A DNA stretch of 64,000 nt from Cryobacterium gelidum (GCF_004403985.1 NZ_SOHL01000005.1:1-64000); one strand, 5' to 3'; positions 9,156 through 23,089 are shown, counted from the stretch's first letter. The notes: generated by a model not told the origin, from the sequence alone. Made by a program: numbers and translations.

Positions 9156-9180
9156 TTCCGGCGCTGATTCAGCGCCGGAA
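9156..9180. terminator. perfect hairpin between converging genes
   Basis: TTCCGGCGCT, loop GATTC, AGCGCCGGAA forms a perfect 10-bp stem between the DUF3043 gene and the converging phosphodiesterase gene. No long U-tract follows on either strand. It is likely a bidirectional terminator. Confidence 0.65.
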
Positions 9181-9188
9181 GGGGACAA

Positions 9189-10334
9189 CTATCTCTCGAA
9201 GCTGCCCGCGCGGATTAGAGGCACACGCACTTCCTCATCGGTGAGGGAGCCGTGCTGCCCGATCATGCCGCGGGCGTTTTGGTTCACCGGTCGGGAGTCG
9301 TAGTACGCGATTGACTTGCGAGCGGCCACGAGCACATCGCCGATGCGGGGCAGAACCTCCTCAGCCACCCGGCCGTACAGACCGGCTGCAACGGCTTCGG
9401 CGCGGGTATAGACCCAGGCGCGGTCTCCCTGCGACGCCCGCCAGGCATAGGCCAGCGTGTCAGCGGTCACCGCGGACTGCAGCGGCTCGAGATAGAGCTG
9501 CACGCACCGCGGGTCCCCCGCGACATGGCGCACGCCGGTGACGAGGGCGGGTTCGGTGTCGAACAGTACGTGTCGATTGCTCGGTACGTCGATCACACCG
9601 TGATCGGCGGTGAGAAGCAGGCCCTCGTCGGAGCGCAGCGTCGCCGCGAAGCGGGTCACTTCGGAATCAAGGTTCTCAAGCTGGGCCAGCCACCGGTCGG
9701 ACTCCCAACCGTGCGCGTGCGCAGCGACGTCGAGTTCGGCCACATACAGGTAAATCAGCGCGGTCGGGTTCTCGTTCAGGATGCTGCGCGCGGCCGCGAA
9801 TCGATCGGCCACCTTATCGGCGGGAACATACCGGGCGCCGCGCAGCACCGCCTGCGTGAAGCCGGAGCCCACGAATCGCTTGGGGCCGATGGCGAAGCTC
9901 GGCACCCGCTCGTCGGCAGCACGGTCGAACACGGTGCGGGCGCGCTGCCAGGTCGCCGGCTGCATATTGTCGTCCCAGCCGGTGAGCTGGTTCACCACGC
10001 GATCGTGGGCCCCATCGACCACCTGGTAACCGACCAGGCCGTGCTGGCCCGGCTCCACCCCGGTGGTGAGCGTCGCGATTCCCGCCGCCGTCGTTGCGGG
10101 GAAAACACCGTCAATGATGCTGGATTTATTGAGACGGGAAGACAAGAATCGGGCGTGTCCGGCTCGAGCGCGGATCGAGCTGACGCCGAGCCCATCGGCC
10201 AGGATCACCACCGCCCTGCGCACTGCGGGAAGGCCTAGTGGATTCGGCCGGCCGCATATGGCATCGAGGGAACTGGTGAGAACATCGGCCAGGCGCAGGG
10301 CACTGAATTGGCGGGCCGGTAGCATGGTGGGCAT
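9189..10334 (-). CDS. alkaline phosphatase superfamily protein / type I phosphodiesterase
   Basis: A 381-residue enzyme of the nucleotide pyrophosphatase/phosphodiesterase branch of the alkaline phosphatase superfamily. The N-terminal metal site is in VVILADGLG, a Thr-rich nucleophile region in [15 protein letters not shown], the middle metal site in [13 protein letters not shown], and further ligands in LLTADHGV and [12 protein letters not shown]. No signal peptide is seen, so cytoplasmic hydrolysis of a phosphodiester or pyrophosphate substrate is likely; the substrate is unknown. It is divergent from parC. Confidence 0.82.
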   Translation of the reverse strand: MPTMLPARQFSALRLADVLTSSLDAICGRPNPLGLPAVRRAVVILADGLGVSSIRARAGHARFLSSRLNKSSIIDGVFPATTAAGIATLTTGVEPGQHGLVGYQVVDGAHDRVVNQLTGWDDNMQPATWQRARTVFDRAADERVPSFAIGPKRFVGSGFTQAVLRGARYVPADKVADRFAAARSILNENPTALIYLYVAELDVAAHAHGWESDRWLAQLENLDSEVTRFAATLRSDEGLLLTADHGVIDVPSNRHVLFDTEPALVTGVRHVAGDPRCVQLYLEPLQSAVTADTLAYAWRASQGDRAWVYTRAEAVAAGLYGRVAEEVLPRIGDVLVAARKSIAYYDSRPVNQNARGMIGQHGSLTDEEVRVPLIRAGSFER

Positions 10335-10457
10335 CGGGTCTTATTCTTTCACAGGCGAAAACCCGAACCTTCCGGTGCTCCCAGGAGCGCTCCCTCCGTA
10401 GTGCAGCGACGGCCAGTTCGATCGGTGGCCGCGGCACGCTCGAAGCAGAATTCACCA

Positions 10458-12947
<2,490 letters not shown>

Positions 12948-12973
12948 CCTTCCGTGGTCGCAAAAGCGACTGG

Positions 12974-15061
12974 TTAGACGTCGATACGGTCGCGGGAGAG
13001 TTTGTCGGAGCTTTCGATGATGAACTCCTTGCGTGGGGCAACGTCGTTGCCCATGAGCAACTCGAACACCCGTCCCGCGGCCTCTGCGTCGTCCACGCGC
13101 ACGCGCCGCAGGGTGCGGTGGGCGCGTTCCATGGTCGTGGTCGCGAGCTGGTCGGCATCCATCTCACCGAGACCCTTGTAGCGCTGGATCGGGTCCTGAT
13201 ATCGGCGGTTCTTCTTCTCGAGTGCGCGCAACACCGAGTGCAGTTCGCTCTCGGAGTAGGTGTAGATGGTCTCGTTGGGCTTGCTGCCGGGATTCATGAC
13301 GACGACCCGGTGGAGCGGCGGTACGGCGGCGAAAACGCGGCCCTCGGTAATCATGGGTCGCATGTAACGGAAGAACAGTGTGAGCAGCAGGGTGCGAATG
13401 TGTGCACCGTCAACGTCGGCGTCGCTCATGATGATCACCTTGCCGTAGCGCGCCGCTGACAGGTCAAAGCTTCGACCGGAACCGGCGCCGATCACCTGGA
13501 TGATGGAGGCACACTCGGTGTTGGAGAGCATGTCGGCAACGGAGGCCTTCTGCACGTTGAGGATTTTACCGCGGATGGGCAGCAGTGCCTGGTGCTCGCT
13601 GTCGCGGGCGAGTTTCGCGGTGCCGAGAGCCGAGTCGCCCTCCACGATGAACAGTTCGCTCGTGGACACATCGTTGCTGCGGCAGTCGACCAGCTTGGCC
13701 GGCAGGGAGGAACTTTCCAGGGCGTTCTTACGTCGCTGGGTCTCCTTGTGCGCCCGGGCCGAGATGCGCGATTTCATCTCGGCGACGATCTTGTCGAGCA
13801 GCAACGCTGACTGTGTCTTGTCGTCGCGTTTGGGCGAGGCGTACCGCTCAGCCATGGCCTTCGCGACGACGTTCGCGACGATTGCTCGCACCGCGGGGGT
13901 GCCGAGCACTTCCTTGGTCTGACCCTCGAACTGCGGTTCGGGCAGGCGCACGGTGAGCACGGCGGTGAGGCCGGCCATCACGTCGTCCTTGTCGAGTTTG
14001 TCGCTGCCGACCTTGAGACGGCGGGCGTTCAGGTCGACCTGCGCTCGAAGAAACTTCAGCAGTCCCAGGTCGAAGCCGGCCTGGTGGGTGCCGCCCTTGG
14101 GGGTGGCGATGATGTTGACGAAGCTCTGCACGATCGTGTCGTAGCCGGTGCCCCAGCGCAGCGCGATGTCCACCTCGCAGTCTCGCACGAGCTCGGTCGG
14201 GACCATGGCTCCCTTGTCGGTGAGAACGGGGACGGTCTCGCTGAAGGTTCCGCTCCCGGTCAGCCGCCAGGTGTCGGTGATGGGGGCATCCGGTGCGAGG
14301 TGTTCGACGAATTCGGAGATGCCGCCGTCGAATTGGAACAGGCTGATCACCGGCTCATCGGTGCGCCGGTCGGCGACCTCGATGGCGAGCCCTGGCACCA
14401 GGAAAGCGGTCTGGCGGGCACGATTGAGGACCTCGTCGGTCTGGAACATGGCCCCCTTGGTGAAGATCTGACGGTCGGCCCAGTAGCGGATGCGGGTTCC
14501 CGTGACACCGCGCTTGACCTTGCCGATCACCCGCAGTTCGCTTTGATTCTCGAACGGGGTGAACGGGGTGAACGGGGCATCGGGGCTTTTCTCTCCGAGG
14601 TCGGCAAACAAGCCCGGTTCGCCGCGGTGGAACGACATCGCCCAGGTCTTCCCGTCGCGGTCAACCTCGACATCGAGACGCTCGGAGAGCGCGTTGACGA
14701 CGGATGCGCCAACGCCGTGCAGCCCGCCCGACGCGGCATATGACCCACTGCCGAACTTCCCGCCCGCGTGCAGCTTGGTGAAGACGACCTCGACGCCGCT
14801 CAGGCCGGTCTTGGGTTCGATATCGACCGGGATGCCGCGGGCCGTGTCGCGCACTTCGACGCTCTGGTCCGGGTGCAGCTCGATATTGATGCTGGCGCCG
14901 TGCCCGCCCAGGGCCTCATCGACGGAGTTGTCGATGATCTCCCACAGGCAGTGCATCAGTCCGCGCGAGTCGGTAGAACCGATATACATGCCGGGGCGTT
15001 TGCGCACTGCCTCCAGTCCCTCGAGGACTGAAAGATGGCGCGCGGAATAGTCAGAGCTCAC
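12974..15061 (-). CDS. parE: DNA topoisomerase IV subunit B (ParE)
   Basis: A 695-residue ATPase subunit. The GHKL ATP site is seen in EIIDNSVDEALGG, RGIPVD and GGLHGVGASVVNALS. The TOPRIM domain has EGDSALGTAK and MSDADVDGAHIRTLLLT, and the C-terminus has the PIQRYKGLGEMD core. I start at the GTG at 15061 (SSDYSARHLSVLEGLEAV); the frame continues up to TTG 15085 without a ribosome binding site. It relaxes and decatenates DNA together with ParC. Confidence 0.92.
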   Translation of the reverse strand: MSSDYSARHLSVLEGLEAVRKRPGMYIGSTDSRGLMHCLWEIIDNSVDEALGGHGASINIELHPDQSVEVRDTARGIPVDIEPKTGLSGVEVVFTKLHAGGKFGSGSYAASGGLHGVGASVVNALSERLDVEVDRDGKTWAMSFHRGEPGLFADLGEKSPDAPFTPFTPFENQSELRVIGKVKRGVTGTRIRYWADRQIFTKGAMFQTDEVLNRARQTAFLVPGLAIEVADRRTDEPVISLFQFDGGISEFVEHLAPDAPITDTWRLTGSGTFSETVPVLTDKGAMVPTELVRDCEVDIALRWGTGYDTIVQSFVNIIATPKGGTHQAGFDLGLLKFLRAQVDLNARRLKVGSDKLDKDDVMAGLTAVLTVRLPEPQFEGQTKEVLGTPAVRAIVANVVAKAMAERYASPKRDDKTQSALLLDKIVAEMKSRISARAHKETQRRKNALESSSLPAKLVDCRSNDVSTSELFIVEGDSALGTAKLARDSEHQALLPIRGKILNVQKASVADMLSNTECASIIQVIGAGSGRSFDLSAARYGKVIIMSDADVDGAHIRTLLLTLFFRYMRPMITEGRVFAAVPPLHRVVVMNPGSKPNETIYTYSESELHSVLRALEKKNRRYQDPIQRYKGLGEMDADQLATTTMERAHRTLRRVRVDDAEAAGRVFELLMGNDVAPRKEFIIESSDKLSRDRIDV

Positions 15062-15245
15062 AACAACCAAGAATACCGGCCGCAACCGGCAATCTTTCGC
15101 GCCGGACTGGTCGGTCCTTACCGAGCGCCGCCCAGTGCACGTCTACGCGGTAAGCGAAATACCGGCCGTTCATCTCGTCATCTGCCCCACGGCGTGTTTA
15201 CATTAGTTCAGAGGGTTCATGCATTTCAGTTTGGAGGAGGAGAAT

Positions 15246-15482
15246 ATGTCCCAAGACGTCACCGAAAATGGTGCGGTAAACAACCAGGGCGGCCCCCACC
15301 AGCTCACGGCAGCAGACCGCTGCGACGCGTGCGGCGCCCAGGCTTACATTCGTGTCGTCGTGAAGAACAGCGAACTGCTGTTCTGCGCGCACCACGGCCG
15401 GAAGCACCAAGAGAAGCTCGCGAGCATCGCCGAGAGCTGGCACGACGAATCAAGTCGTCTGCTCGAGGATCAGCGCTCCTAG
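15246..15482 (+). CDS. small zinc-binding protein (DUF7455-like)
   Basis: A 78-residue protein with a strong site (GGAGGAGGAG) just before ATG 15246. It has a treble-clef-like pattern: CDAC near residue 27, then FCAHHGRKH near 59. Such proteins are common beside parE and sigA in Actinobacteria, and their function is not established. The C-terminal helix is acidic and polar. Confidence 0.75.
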   Translation: MSQDVTENGAVNNQGGPHQLTAADRCDACGAQAYIRVVVKNSELLFCAHHGRKHQEKLASIAESWHDESSRLLEDQRS

Positions 15483-15604
15483 CCGCTTACGACGGTCACG
15501 CAGTGACCGCAAAATGATACCGCGCAGGCGGCTGGCCTCGGCCAGCTGGCTGCGCGGTTCTTTCGTATCCGGGATCGTGATCCGGATTCGACATTCATTA
15601 TGTG

Positions 15605-16363
15605 TTATTCGGGGCTGTGGCCCACCCGCACGGCGACCTGATTGCGGGCGGCCTGCGCGGTCTCATCGACTGATTCCGCCGCTGTGCCACGTAAATACTC
15701 AAGTCCGTGGCGGGTGAACACCGCCCGCAGCAGGTGGTCCGCAAGTGCGGGGTTCCGCGCGAGCACGGGGCCGTGCAGGTGGGTGCAGAACACCTCCCCC
15801 ATCGTCAGCCCTTCGATCCGTGGGCCGGATGTCCGATCGCCGTTGCCGGTACCGTAGACCACCCGGCCGAGCGGACTGGCTTCGGCGCCGACATAATCGC
15901 GCGCGTGGTTTTCGAACCCGATCAGACGCCCGTATTTCGATGCGACGATGATGTCATCGGTGGCGCGGGTCGCCCGGGGCACGGCCTGACCGGCCACAAG
16001 ACCCAGACCCTCCAGAACGGTGCCGTCGGCCAGGTCGATCCCCCAGCTGAGCAATTCCCAGCCGGTACCGACGGCCAGGATGGGCACGCCGGAGTTGGAC
16101 CAGACGCGCAGATCCTCAACCAGGGTTCGTAGCGCGTCTCGGGCTGGCACGAGCGCAGCATCCGTTCCGGAACCGATCGACACGGCGTCCACGTGTTCGG
16201 GAAGGTCGGCGCGGGAGTGCACGTCGACGACCTGCGCGTCGTGACCGCTCCAGCGAATCCGCTGCGCAAGCACCCGGGCGTTGCCGGCATCACCGTTGGT
16301 GTCGAGCAGGCGCGGCAACAACGAAACGACCGTGAACGGACGCTGAAGCGAAGTGACGGTCAT
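15605..16363 (-). CDS. gatD: GatD-like class I glutamine amidotransferase, nucleophile missing
   Basis: A 252-residue protein aligning with GatD, the glutaminase that feeds ammonia to MurT for amidating D-Glu of lipid II. Family landmarks are present: the SIGSGTD turn, the TVLEGLGL strand, RLIGFENH, and the catalytic-type His197 in HLHGP. The nucleophile elbow reads ILAVGTGWELL: Gly99 stands where GatD has its catalytic Cys (ICGGYQ), and Glu103 replaces the Gln. The only Cys (193) is elsewhere. Glutaminase activity is therefore not expected. Its ATG directly follows the murT stop (TAAATG), so the two are coupled. Confidence 0.8.
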   Translation of the reverse strand: MTVTSLQRPFTVVSLLPRLLDTNGDAGNARVLAQRIRWSGHDAQVVDVHSRADLPEHVDAVSIGSGTDAALVPARDALRTLVEDLRVWSNSGVPILAVGTGWELLSWGIDLADGTVLEGLGLVAGQAVPRATRATDDIIVASKYGRLIGFENHARDYVGAEASPLGRVVYGTGNGDRTSGPRIEGLTMGEVFCTHLHGPVLARNPALADHLLRAVFTRHGLEYLRGTAAESVDETAQAARNQVAVRVGHSPE

Positions 16364-17677
16364 TTACGATTCTCCAGCATTCGAGACGAGGCCGAGGTGC
16401 GCGCGGGTGCGCCGCATGCCGTCGGCGGAGAAAATAATGGTTTTCACCCCGGATGCGGGATCGGGTAGCGCCAGGAACGCATCGAGTGCGGTCGGGACAT
16501 CGGGTTCGATGCGGTCCACCGTGACGTTGTCGTAGGCCAGCTGCAGGGCGATGTCGTGTGCCTTGAGCCCGGAGGCAATGAGCACGTGGCCGAGGCCTGA
16601 GGTGTCCACCGGCCAAAAATAGGACGGGTCACGGACGTCGGATCCGATGATCACGAGAATCTGCTCGGTGCCGGATTCGAGACTGTCGACGTTCAGCTGA
16701 AAGCTCGATGGGTTTTGTACGAGCACGAACTCGATGGTCTTGCCGCCAACGGTGACGACCTCGCCGCGACCGAAGACGGCCGGCATGGCTGACAGTGCGG
16801 CGCACGCTCTGGCCGGATCGAAATGCTGCCCCAGCGTTGCCTGTGCCGTGCTCAATGCTGTCAGGGCGTCGACGGCATAGTGGATGCCGCGGGCCGGCAA
16901 GCGAATGCTGTGGGCAACAGAGTCGAATTCCACGTCAGCGTCCCGACCGAGAACGCGGGTGAGCTGCATTCCGGTGCCGGGCGGCAGGCGGGTCGATGCG
17001 GTCTCGGCATAGCCCAGGCCGCGAGGATACTGGGCGAGAACCTCGGCGGAAACCCCGTACCGGGCCACCGGCACAGTGGGTTCGAGGGCGTCGCCAAGGT
17101 CGGCGAGGTATCGGTCATCGGCGTTGATCACGACGGTGTCCGCCGCGCGAGCGGCGATTTTCGCGAGCAGGGCGGCGACCATTTCGGAGTCGTGAAAACG
17201 GTCGATCTGGTCGACCATGACATTGGTGAGGGCGACAACTCGCGGAGTCAGTGACGCGGCAATGAACGCCCCGTGTCCTTCGTCCATTTCCAGCACGGCG
17301 ACATCACCGGTGATTCGCCCGGACAGGGAGACCCGTTCCAGGAGAGCGCTGGTTAGACCTTGGCTGATGTTGGCCGTCGACTGATTGGTGAATACGGCCA
17401 GGCCGTGGGCACGCAGGACAGCGACGAGCATCTTGGTCGTCGTCGATTTACCACTGGACCCGGTCACGATAACAAGCCCGAGGGGAAATCCGTTGAGCGT
17501 TGTGGTTAGGAAGCCCGGGGCAATGCGGTTGACGACGACCCCGGGAATGGCTGAGCCACCGCCCGGTTTGCGCCAGCGAGCCAGAACCCGTACGCCACGA
17601 CCGATGAGAATCGCGGGAGCGTACCGCAGGGACCGCACGAACCCGGTGTTGCGATGGGTTGGCCCTGTCACTGTCAC
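16364..17677 (-). CDS. murT: MurT-like Mur ligase family protein, zinc-ribbon cysteines absent
   Basis: A 437-residue ATP-dependent ligase. The Mur P-loop is VIVTGSSGKSTTTKML near residue 70, the central domain continues through MDEGHGAF and TNVMVDQIDRFHD, and a DUF1727 C-terminal domain carries the DxSxxWxxD pattern (RDPSYFWPVD). MurT of staphylococci and streptococci has a four-Cys zinc ribbon inserted in the central domain; here that region has no Cys at all, and the single Cys is further on (RACAAL). It is coupled to the gatD-like gene. The ligase probably acts on a carboxyl of the lipid II stem peptide, but the amine donor is in doubt. Confidence 0.85.
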   Translation of the reverse strand: MTVTGPTHRNTGFVRSLRYAPAILIGRGVRVLARWRKPGGGSAIPGVVVNRIAPGFLTTTLNGFPLGLVIVTGSSGKSTTTKMLVAVLRAHGLAVFTNQSTANISQGLTSALLERVSLSGRITGDVAVLEMDEGHGAFIAASLTPRVVALTNVMVDQIDRFHDSEMVAALLAKIAARAADTVVINADDRYLADLGDALEPTVPVARYGVSAEVLAQYPRGLGYAETASTRLPPGTGMQLTRVLGRDADVEFDSVAHSIRLPARGIHYAVDALTALSTAQATLGQHFDPARACAALSAMPAVFGRGEVVTVGGKTIEFVLVQNPSSFQLNVDSLESGTEQILVIIGSDVRDPSYFWPVDTSGLGHVLIASGLKAHDIALQLAYDNVTVDRIEPDVPTALDAFLALPDPASGVKTIIFSADGMRRTRAHLGLVSNAGES

Positions 17678-17679
17678 GT

Positions 17680-18960
<1,281 letters not shown>

Positions 18961-19156
18961 TCGAACACCTCTCATGCGGAGTCTTACCTGCTTCTGATAC
19001 CCGACGGGAGGCAGAAGCGTTTTCGGGCAGAACTTGGACCCATGTCAAGTCCGGGGATGCTCACACCGAAATAAATTCAGCGTTCCCCAGACCAGAACGG
19101 GTCCTAGATCTAATTATTGCACGGTTTGTCTGGACGACAAGCCACGTCGCGTACTA

Positions 19157-20497
19157 CTATTGAGGACCTCGCCGTTTCCAGATGCGTGATAGTGCAACCC
19201 AGACCGGTGCGACTTCTATTCCCTCGTCGCGGGAGAGTTGGCGCCGGGTTCGCCGCCGGGCCTGCACTAAGAAGCCGACGCCGATTCCGACGACGACGTA
19301 TTGAACCGAGAACGCCACCCGGAACGCATCGAGCGTATACAGGTCACTCGCCGCTCCCCCCGCGACGCGCCATCCGTTTTGCAGGTCGAGCAGCAACCCG
19401 ATCAGGTACATCATGACGAAGCTCGCGGTGAAGCCGCCGACATTGACGACGCCATTGGCCGAGCCCTGGCTGCGCTGTGGGTTGAAGGTGCGCGCGAAGT
19501 CGAAACCGATGAGGGAGCCGGGGCCGCCGATACCCAGTACCACCAGCAAGAGCACGATCGTCCAGAGAGGTGGAACTCCAGGCCAGAGCAGCACGACCGC
19601 CCAGGCGGCGCCGATACCCGTCACGATGCCGAGCACGATGTTGCTGCGGCGCAGCGGGTAGCGCGCCGTCAGCAGGCCCAGGATCGGGCCGAAGACCAGG
19701 CCGGCTCCGACCAGCACCGTGAGCATTCCGGCCGCGAACGTCGGTTCATAGCCCAGGCCGAAGACCATGAATGGATAGCCCCAGAGCAGCGTGAAGACGG
19801 TACCGGAGGATTGGCTCACGTAGTGGGACCAGAATCCGAGTTGGGTACCGGGGCGTTTGAAACTGTGCCGCAGCTGGGTCAGCGCGATGCCGAGGCTGTT
19901 GGCGTGCACCTGCTCGGTGACATTTTTCGGCCGGTCCTGCACAAAAATGATCACCACGATCAGGGCGATCACCGCCACGGATGCCGCCGACAGGAAGGCC
20001 GGCGTCCAGCCGCTCGTGTGGAGCAACCAGGCGAGGGGAATCGCGGAGAGCACCTGGCCCAGTTGGCCGATGTTGCCCATCCACTGGGACAAGAGTGGAA
20101 CGATGCGACCGCTGAACCAGGAGCTGATGAGGCGGATCATCGAGATGAAGATGGTCGCGTCGCCTGCGCCGACCAGAATGCGGCCGATGACGGCGACGGT
20201 GATGTCCGGAGCCAGTGCCAGGGCGATCTGACCGGCGACCATCAGCGCTGTGCCGGTGATCATGAGAACCCTCGGACCGTACCGGTCGATCAACACGCCC
20301 ACTGGAATCTGCGCGGCGGCGTAGACGATGAGTTGGACGACGGCCAAGCTCGAGAGAATGGCGGCCGAGCCCCCGAATTTTTCTGTGGCGGCCACCCCCG
20401 CGATGCCCATTGACGTGCGCTGCAGCACGGCCGAGAGGTACGCGAAGGACCCGATGATAAAGATCAGGGTGGAGCGACGAGAGTTCACTCGATCCAA
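19157..20497 (-). CDS. MFS transporter
   Basis: A 446-residue major facilitator with about 12 membrane helices. The loop motif GVLIDRYGPRVLMITG after helix 2 is the family A-motif, and a cytoplasmic loop with RPKNVTEQ separates the two halves. The C-terminal tail is basic. The substrate cannot be read from the sequence. The gap between it and sigA (18961-19156) has no gene and should contain the sigA promoter. Confidence 0.85.
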   Translation of the reverse strand: MDRVNSRRSTLIFIIGSFAYLSAVLQRTSMGIAGVAATEKFGGSAAILSSLAVVQLIVYAAAQIPVGVLIDRYGPRVLMITGTALMVAGQIALALAPDITVAVIGRILVGAGDATIFISMIRLISSWFSGRIVPLLSQWMGNIGQLGQVLSAIPLAWLLHTSGWTPAFLSAASVAVIALIVVIIFVQDRPKNVTEQVHANSLGIALTQLRHSFKRPGTQLGFWSHYVSQSSGTVFTLLWGYPFMVFGLGYEPTFAAGMLTVLVGAGLVFGPILGLLTARYPLRRSNIVLGIVTGIGAAWAVVLLWPGVPPLWTIVLLLVVLGIGGPGSLIGFDFARTFNPQRSQGSANGVVNVGGFTASFVMMYLIGLLLDLQNGWRVAGGAASDLYTLDAFRVAFSVQYVVVGIGVGFLVQARRRTRRQLSRDEGIEVAPVWVALSRIWKRRGPQ

Positions 20498-20556
20498 CCT
20501 ATCGCGTCCACCCGACGGGGAACTGGCTGCGCGGCCGCTGGCGATGGACAGCGGGC

Positions 20557-21480
20557 CTAGCTCGGGGCCCCATCGTCACGGCTGCGACGCAGGGCGAGAA
20601 AATTCTCGAGTTCCGCGGCGATCTCGTCGGCCGACGGAAGTTCACCGTCTTCGTCTGTGAGTGGCGACCGTAGCTGACTGCCTTCCATATAGGCGTCGTA
20701 GCGTTGTTCGAGGGTGCCGACGAGTTTTGCCAGCTCCGGATTACTCTGCACCTGGTCGTCGATGCGTGCGACGAATTCTCGATTGGCTTCACGCAGGCGA
20801 TCGGTCGGAAAGATCAACCCGGTCGAAGCACTCGTGCTCTCCAGTGCGCTCAGGGCCGCCGCGGGGAATTCAGTATCGCCCAGATAGTGCGGAATGAGCA
20901 GCACGTACCCGACGGTGGAGGCACCACGTTCCTGCAGCCGGAATTCCAGCAGGTGCAGGGCGTTGGCCGCGACTTGGGTGTGCGGCCGCCAAACCGAGCG
21001 ATTCTCGATGAGATCGGAGCGGTTGCCGCTGACCGTCACGCCGATCGGACGGGTATGAGGAACAGGCATAGGAATAGCATGCACCCAGGTCGTCGAGGCG
21101 ACCGTAAACCGATCGACGAGCTGCAGCACGGCCGCTGTGAACTGTTCCCAGCGGAAGTCGGGTTCGAACCCGGTCAGGAACAGGAACGGTTGCCCGATCT
21201 CGTCGTGGGCCAGGTACAGCTGCAGTGTTGGCGGCTGGTAATCGGTCAGGTGATCCTGATCGAAGTAGATGATCGGGCGCCTGGCGCGATAGTCGAGCAG
21301 GGTGTCGGTATCGAACGTCGCCACCACGGTGTGATCCAGTGTGGTCAAGAGGTAGTCGGTGAACTGCGCGACCGCGCCACCGGCATCCGCGAAGCCGGTG
21401 AGTCCAGCAATCAGGTGTAGTCCTTCCGGCACGCCATCGGCGTCGGCGGTGAGTGCGTACAGCTCCTCGGGGTCTAACAT
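20557..21480 (-). CDS. PAC2 family protein
   Basis: A 307-residue protein of the PAC2 (proteasome assembly chaperone 2-like) family, recognised by LIAGLTGFADAGGAVAQFTDYLL at the N-terminus (first 20 residues of that stretch are diagnostic) and the HAIPMPVPHTRP segment. The C-terminus is helical and acidic. In Actinobacteria these genes are widespread and have no fixed function. It is divergent from pepA. Confidence 0.85.
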   Translation of the reverse strand: MLDPEELYALTADADGVPEGLHLIAGLTGFADAGGAVAQFTDYLLTTLDHTVVATFDTDTLLDYRARRPIIYFDQDHLTDYQPPTLQLYLAHDEIGQPFLFLTGFEPDFRWEQFTAAVLQLVDRFTVASTTWVHAIPMPVPHTRPIGVTVSGNRSDLIENRSVWRPHTQVAANALHLLEFRLQERGASTVGYVLLIPHYLGDTEFPAAALSALESTSASTGLIFPTDRLREANREFVARIDDQVQSNPELAKLVGTLEQRYDAYMEGSQLRSPLTDEDGELPSADEIAAELENFLALRRSRDDGAPS

Positions 21481-21595
21481 TCTTTAACTCTAATCCGGGG
21501 GCCTCGTTTGTGCTGTGTTCAGGGGCTTTGAATATCGTGCCTAGAGCGAACAGCCGCGACCACGTGCGGGCTGCGGCCATGGTTACCATCGAGAC

Positions 21596-23089
21596 ATGAC
21601 TGTTCCCACGTTGTCCCTGTCCACCGAATCCGCGCGTGACTCTGCCGCCGACATTCTCATCCTCGCTTCACTCCAAACGGATGATGGGGCGCAGCTGCTC
21701 GCGGACGTCACGCTCGGCGACGCCCTGATCGCGTCGGTGACAGCTCAACTGCCGTTCTTGAATGTGACCGGAGCGCGTGACGAGGTGGTGCGCCTGGTGG
21801 CCGCTGTCGGTACGCCGCGCAGCATCGCCATCGTTGGGCTCGGACGCCGAGTCAGCACCGATTCCCTCCGACACGCGGCCGGTTCGGCCGTACGCCAGCT
21901 GACCGGTGCGGTCTCGGTGGCCTTCGCGCTCCCTCTGCCCGACGCAGACCAGGTCGAAGCTGTATTGGAAGGTGCAGCCCTCGGCGGCTACTCATACACG
22001 GCGTATCGGCACAATTCGTTGGCCGCAGCCAAGCTGCCAGCCCAGAACGTCGTGGTGCACACCGCGACACCGGCAGCATCCGCTGTAGAACGCGCCCGGA
22101 TCAGCGCCGAGGCCATTCGTCTGGTCAAGGACCTGGTGAACATGCCGCCGCTCGACCTGTACCCGGCCTCGCTCGCCGACCTGGCAGTCGAGGCCGCGAG
22201 CGGCCTGCCGCTCACTGTGACGGTGTGGGATGAGCAGCAGCTCGCTGCCGACGGGTTCGGCGGCATTGCGGGCGTTGGGGCCGGGTCAACCCGCCCTCCG
22301 CGCCTGGTCAAACTCAGCTATACCCCGGCCGAAGCCAGCAAGCACCTCGCCCTCGTCGGCAAGGGAATCACGTTTGACACCGGCGGGCTCTCGCTGAAGT
22401 CGCCGGCCTCGATGGTTGGAATGAAGTACGACATGACCGGTGCCGCCACGGTGCTCGCGGTTGTGGTTGCCGCTGCCAGGCTCCAGCTGCCGGTGCGCAT
22501 CACCGCGTGGATGTGCATCGCTGAGAATATGCCGTCGGGGTCAGCCATTCGTCCTAACGACGTGCTGCGCCTGCGCGGCGGACGCACGGTCGAAGTGCTC
22601 AATACAGATGCCGAGGGTCGCCTTGTGCTTGCCGACGGTCTCGTCGCTGCGGCTGAAGAACACCCGGACGCCATCATCGACGTCGCCACCCTCACCGGCG
22701 CCGCTGTCGTCGCGCTGGGAAACCGGTATTTCGGCACGATGGGTGATGACGCTCTCGTACAACACGTGCTCGCCGCCAGCGCCGCGGTCGGCGAGACTGC
22801 TTGGCCGATGCCGTTCCCCGAGGAGTTGCGCGCCACTCTCAATTCCGACGTTGCCGACATCGCCAACGCCAAAATTGGCAGCTCGGCCGGAGGCATGCTG
22901 CTCGCCGGGGTTTTTCTTCAGGAATTCATCGGAACGGATGCGGCCGGCCAGAGGATACCGTGGGCCCATCTCGACATCGCCGGACCGGCGCAGAACTCCG
23001 GATCCAGCTGGGGATTCACTGCCGCCGGACCGACCGGGGTATCTGTTCGGGCACTTCTGCGACTGGCCGAGGACTTTTCACGCCCGTAG
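21596..23089 (+). CDS. pepA: leucyl aminopeptidase (M17)
   Basis: A 497-residue cytosolic M17 aminopeptidase that removes N-terminal residues from peptides using two metal ions. The C-terminal catalytic domain shows GKGITFDTGGLSLK with the catalytic Lys and a metal Asp, KYDMTGAATVL, and the signature NTDAEGRLVLADGL. The N-terminal macrodomain-like part is variable, as usual. It precedes lpdA by 100 bases with a stem-loop between them. Confidence 0.94.
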   Translation: MTVPTLSLSTESARDSAADILILASLQTDDGAQLLADVTLGDALIASVTAQLPFLNVTGARDEVVRLVAAVGTPRSIAIVGLGRRVSTDSLRHAAGSAVRQLTGAVSVAFALPLPDADQVEAVLEGAALGGYSYTAYRHNSLAAAKLPAQNVVVHTATPAASAVERARISAEAIRLVKDLVNMPPLDLYPASLADLAVEAASGLPLTVTVWDEQQLAADGFGGIAGVGAGSTRPPRLVKLSYTPAEASKHLALVGKGITFDTGGLSLKSPASMVGMKYDMTGAATVLAVVVAAARLQLPVRITAWMCIAENMPSGSAIRPNDVLRLRGGRTVEVLNTDAEGRLVLADGLVAAAEEHPDAIIDVATLTGAAVVALGNRYFGTMGDDALVQHVLAASAAVGETAWPMPFPEELRATLNSDVADIANAKIGSSAGGMLLAGVFLQEFIGTDAAGQRIPWAHLDIAGPAQNSGSSWGFTAAGPTGVSVRALLRLAEDFSRP

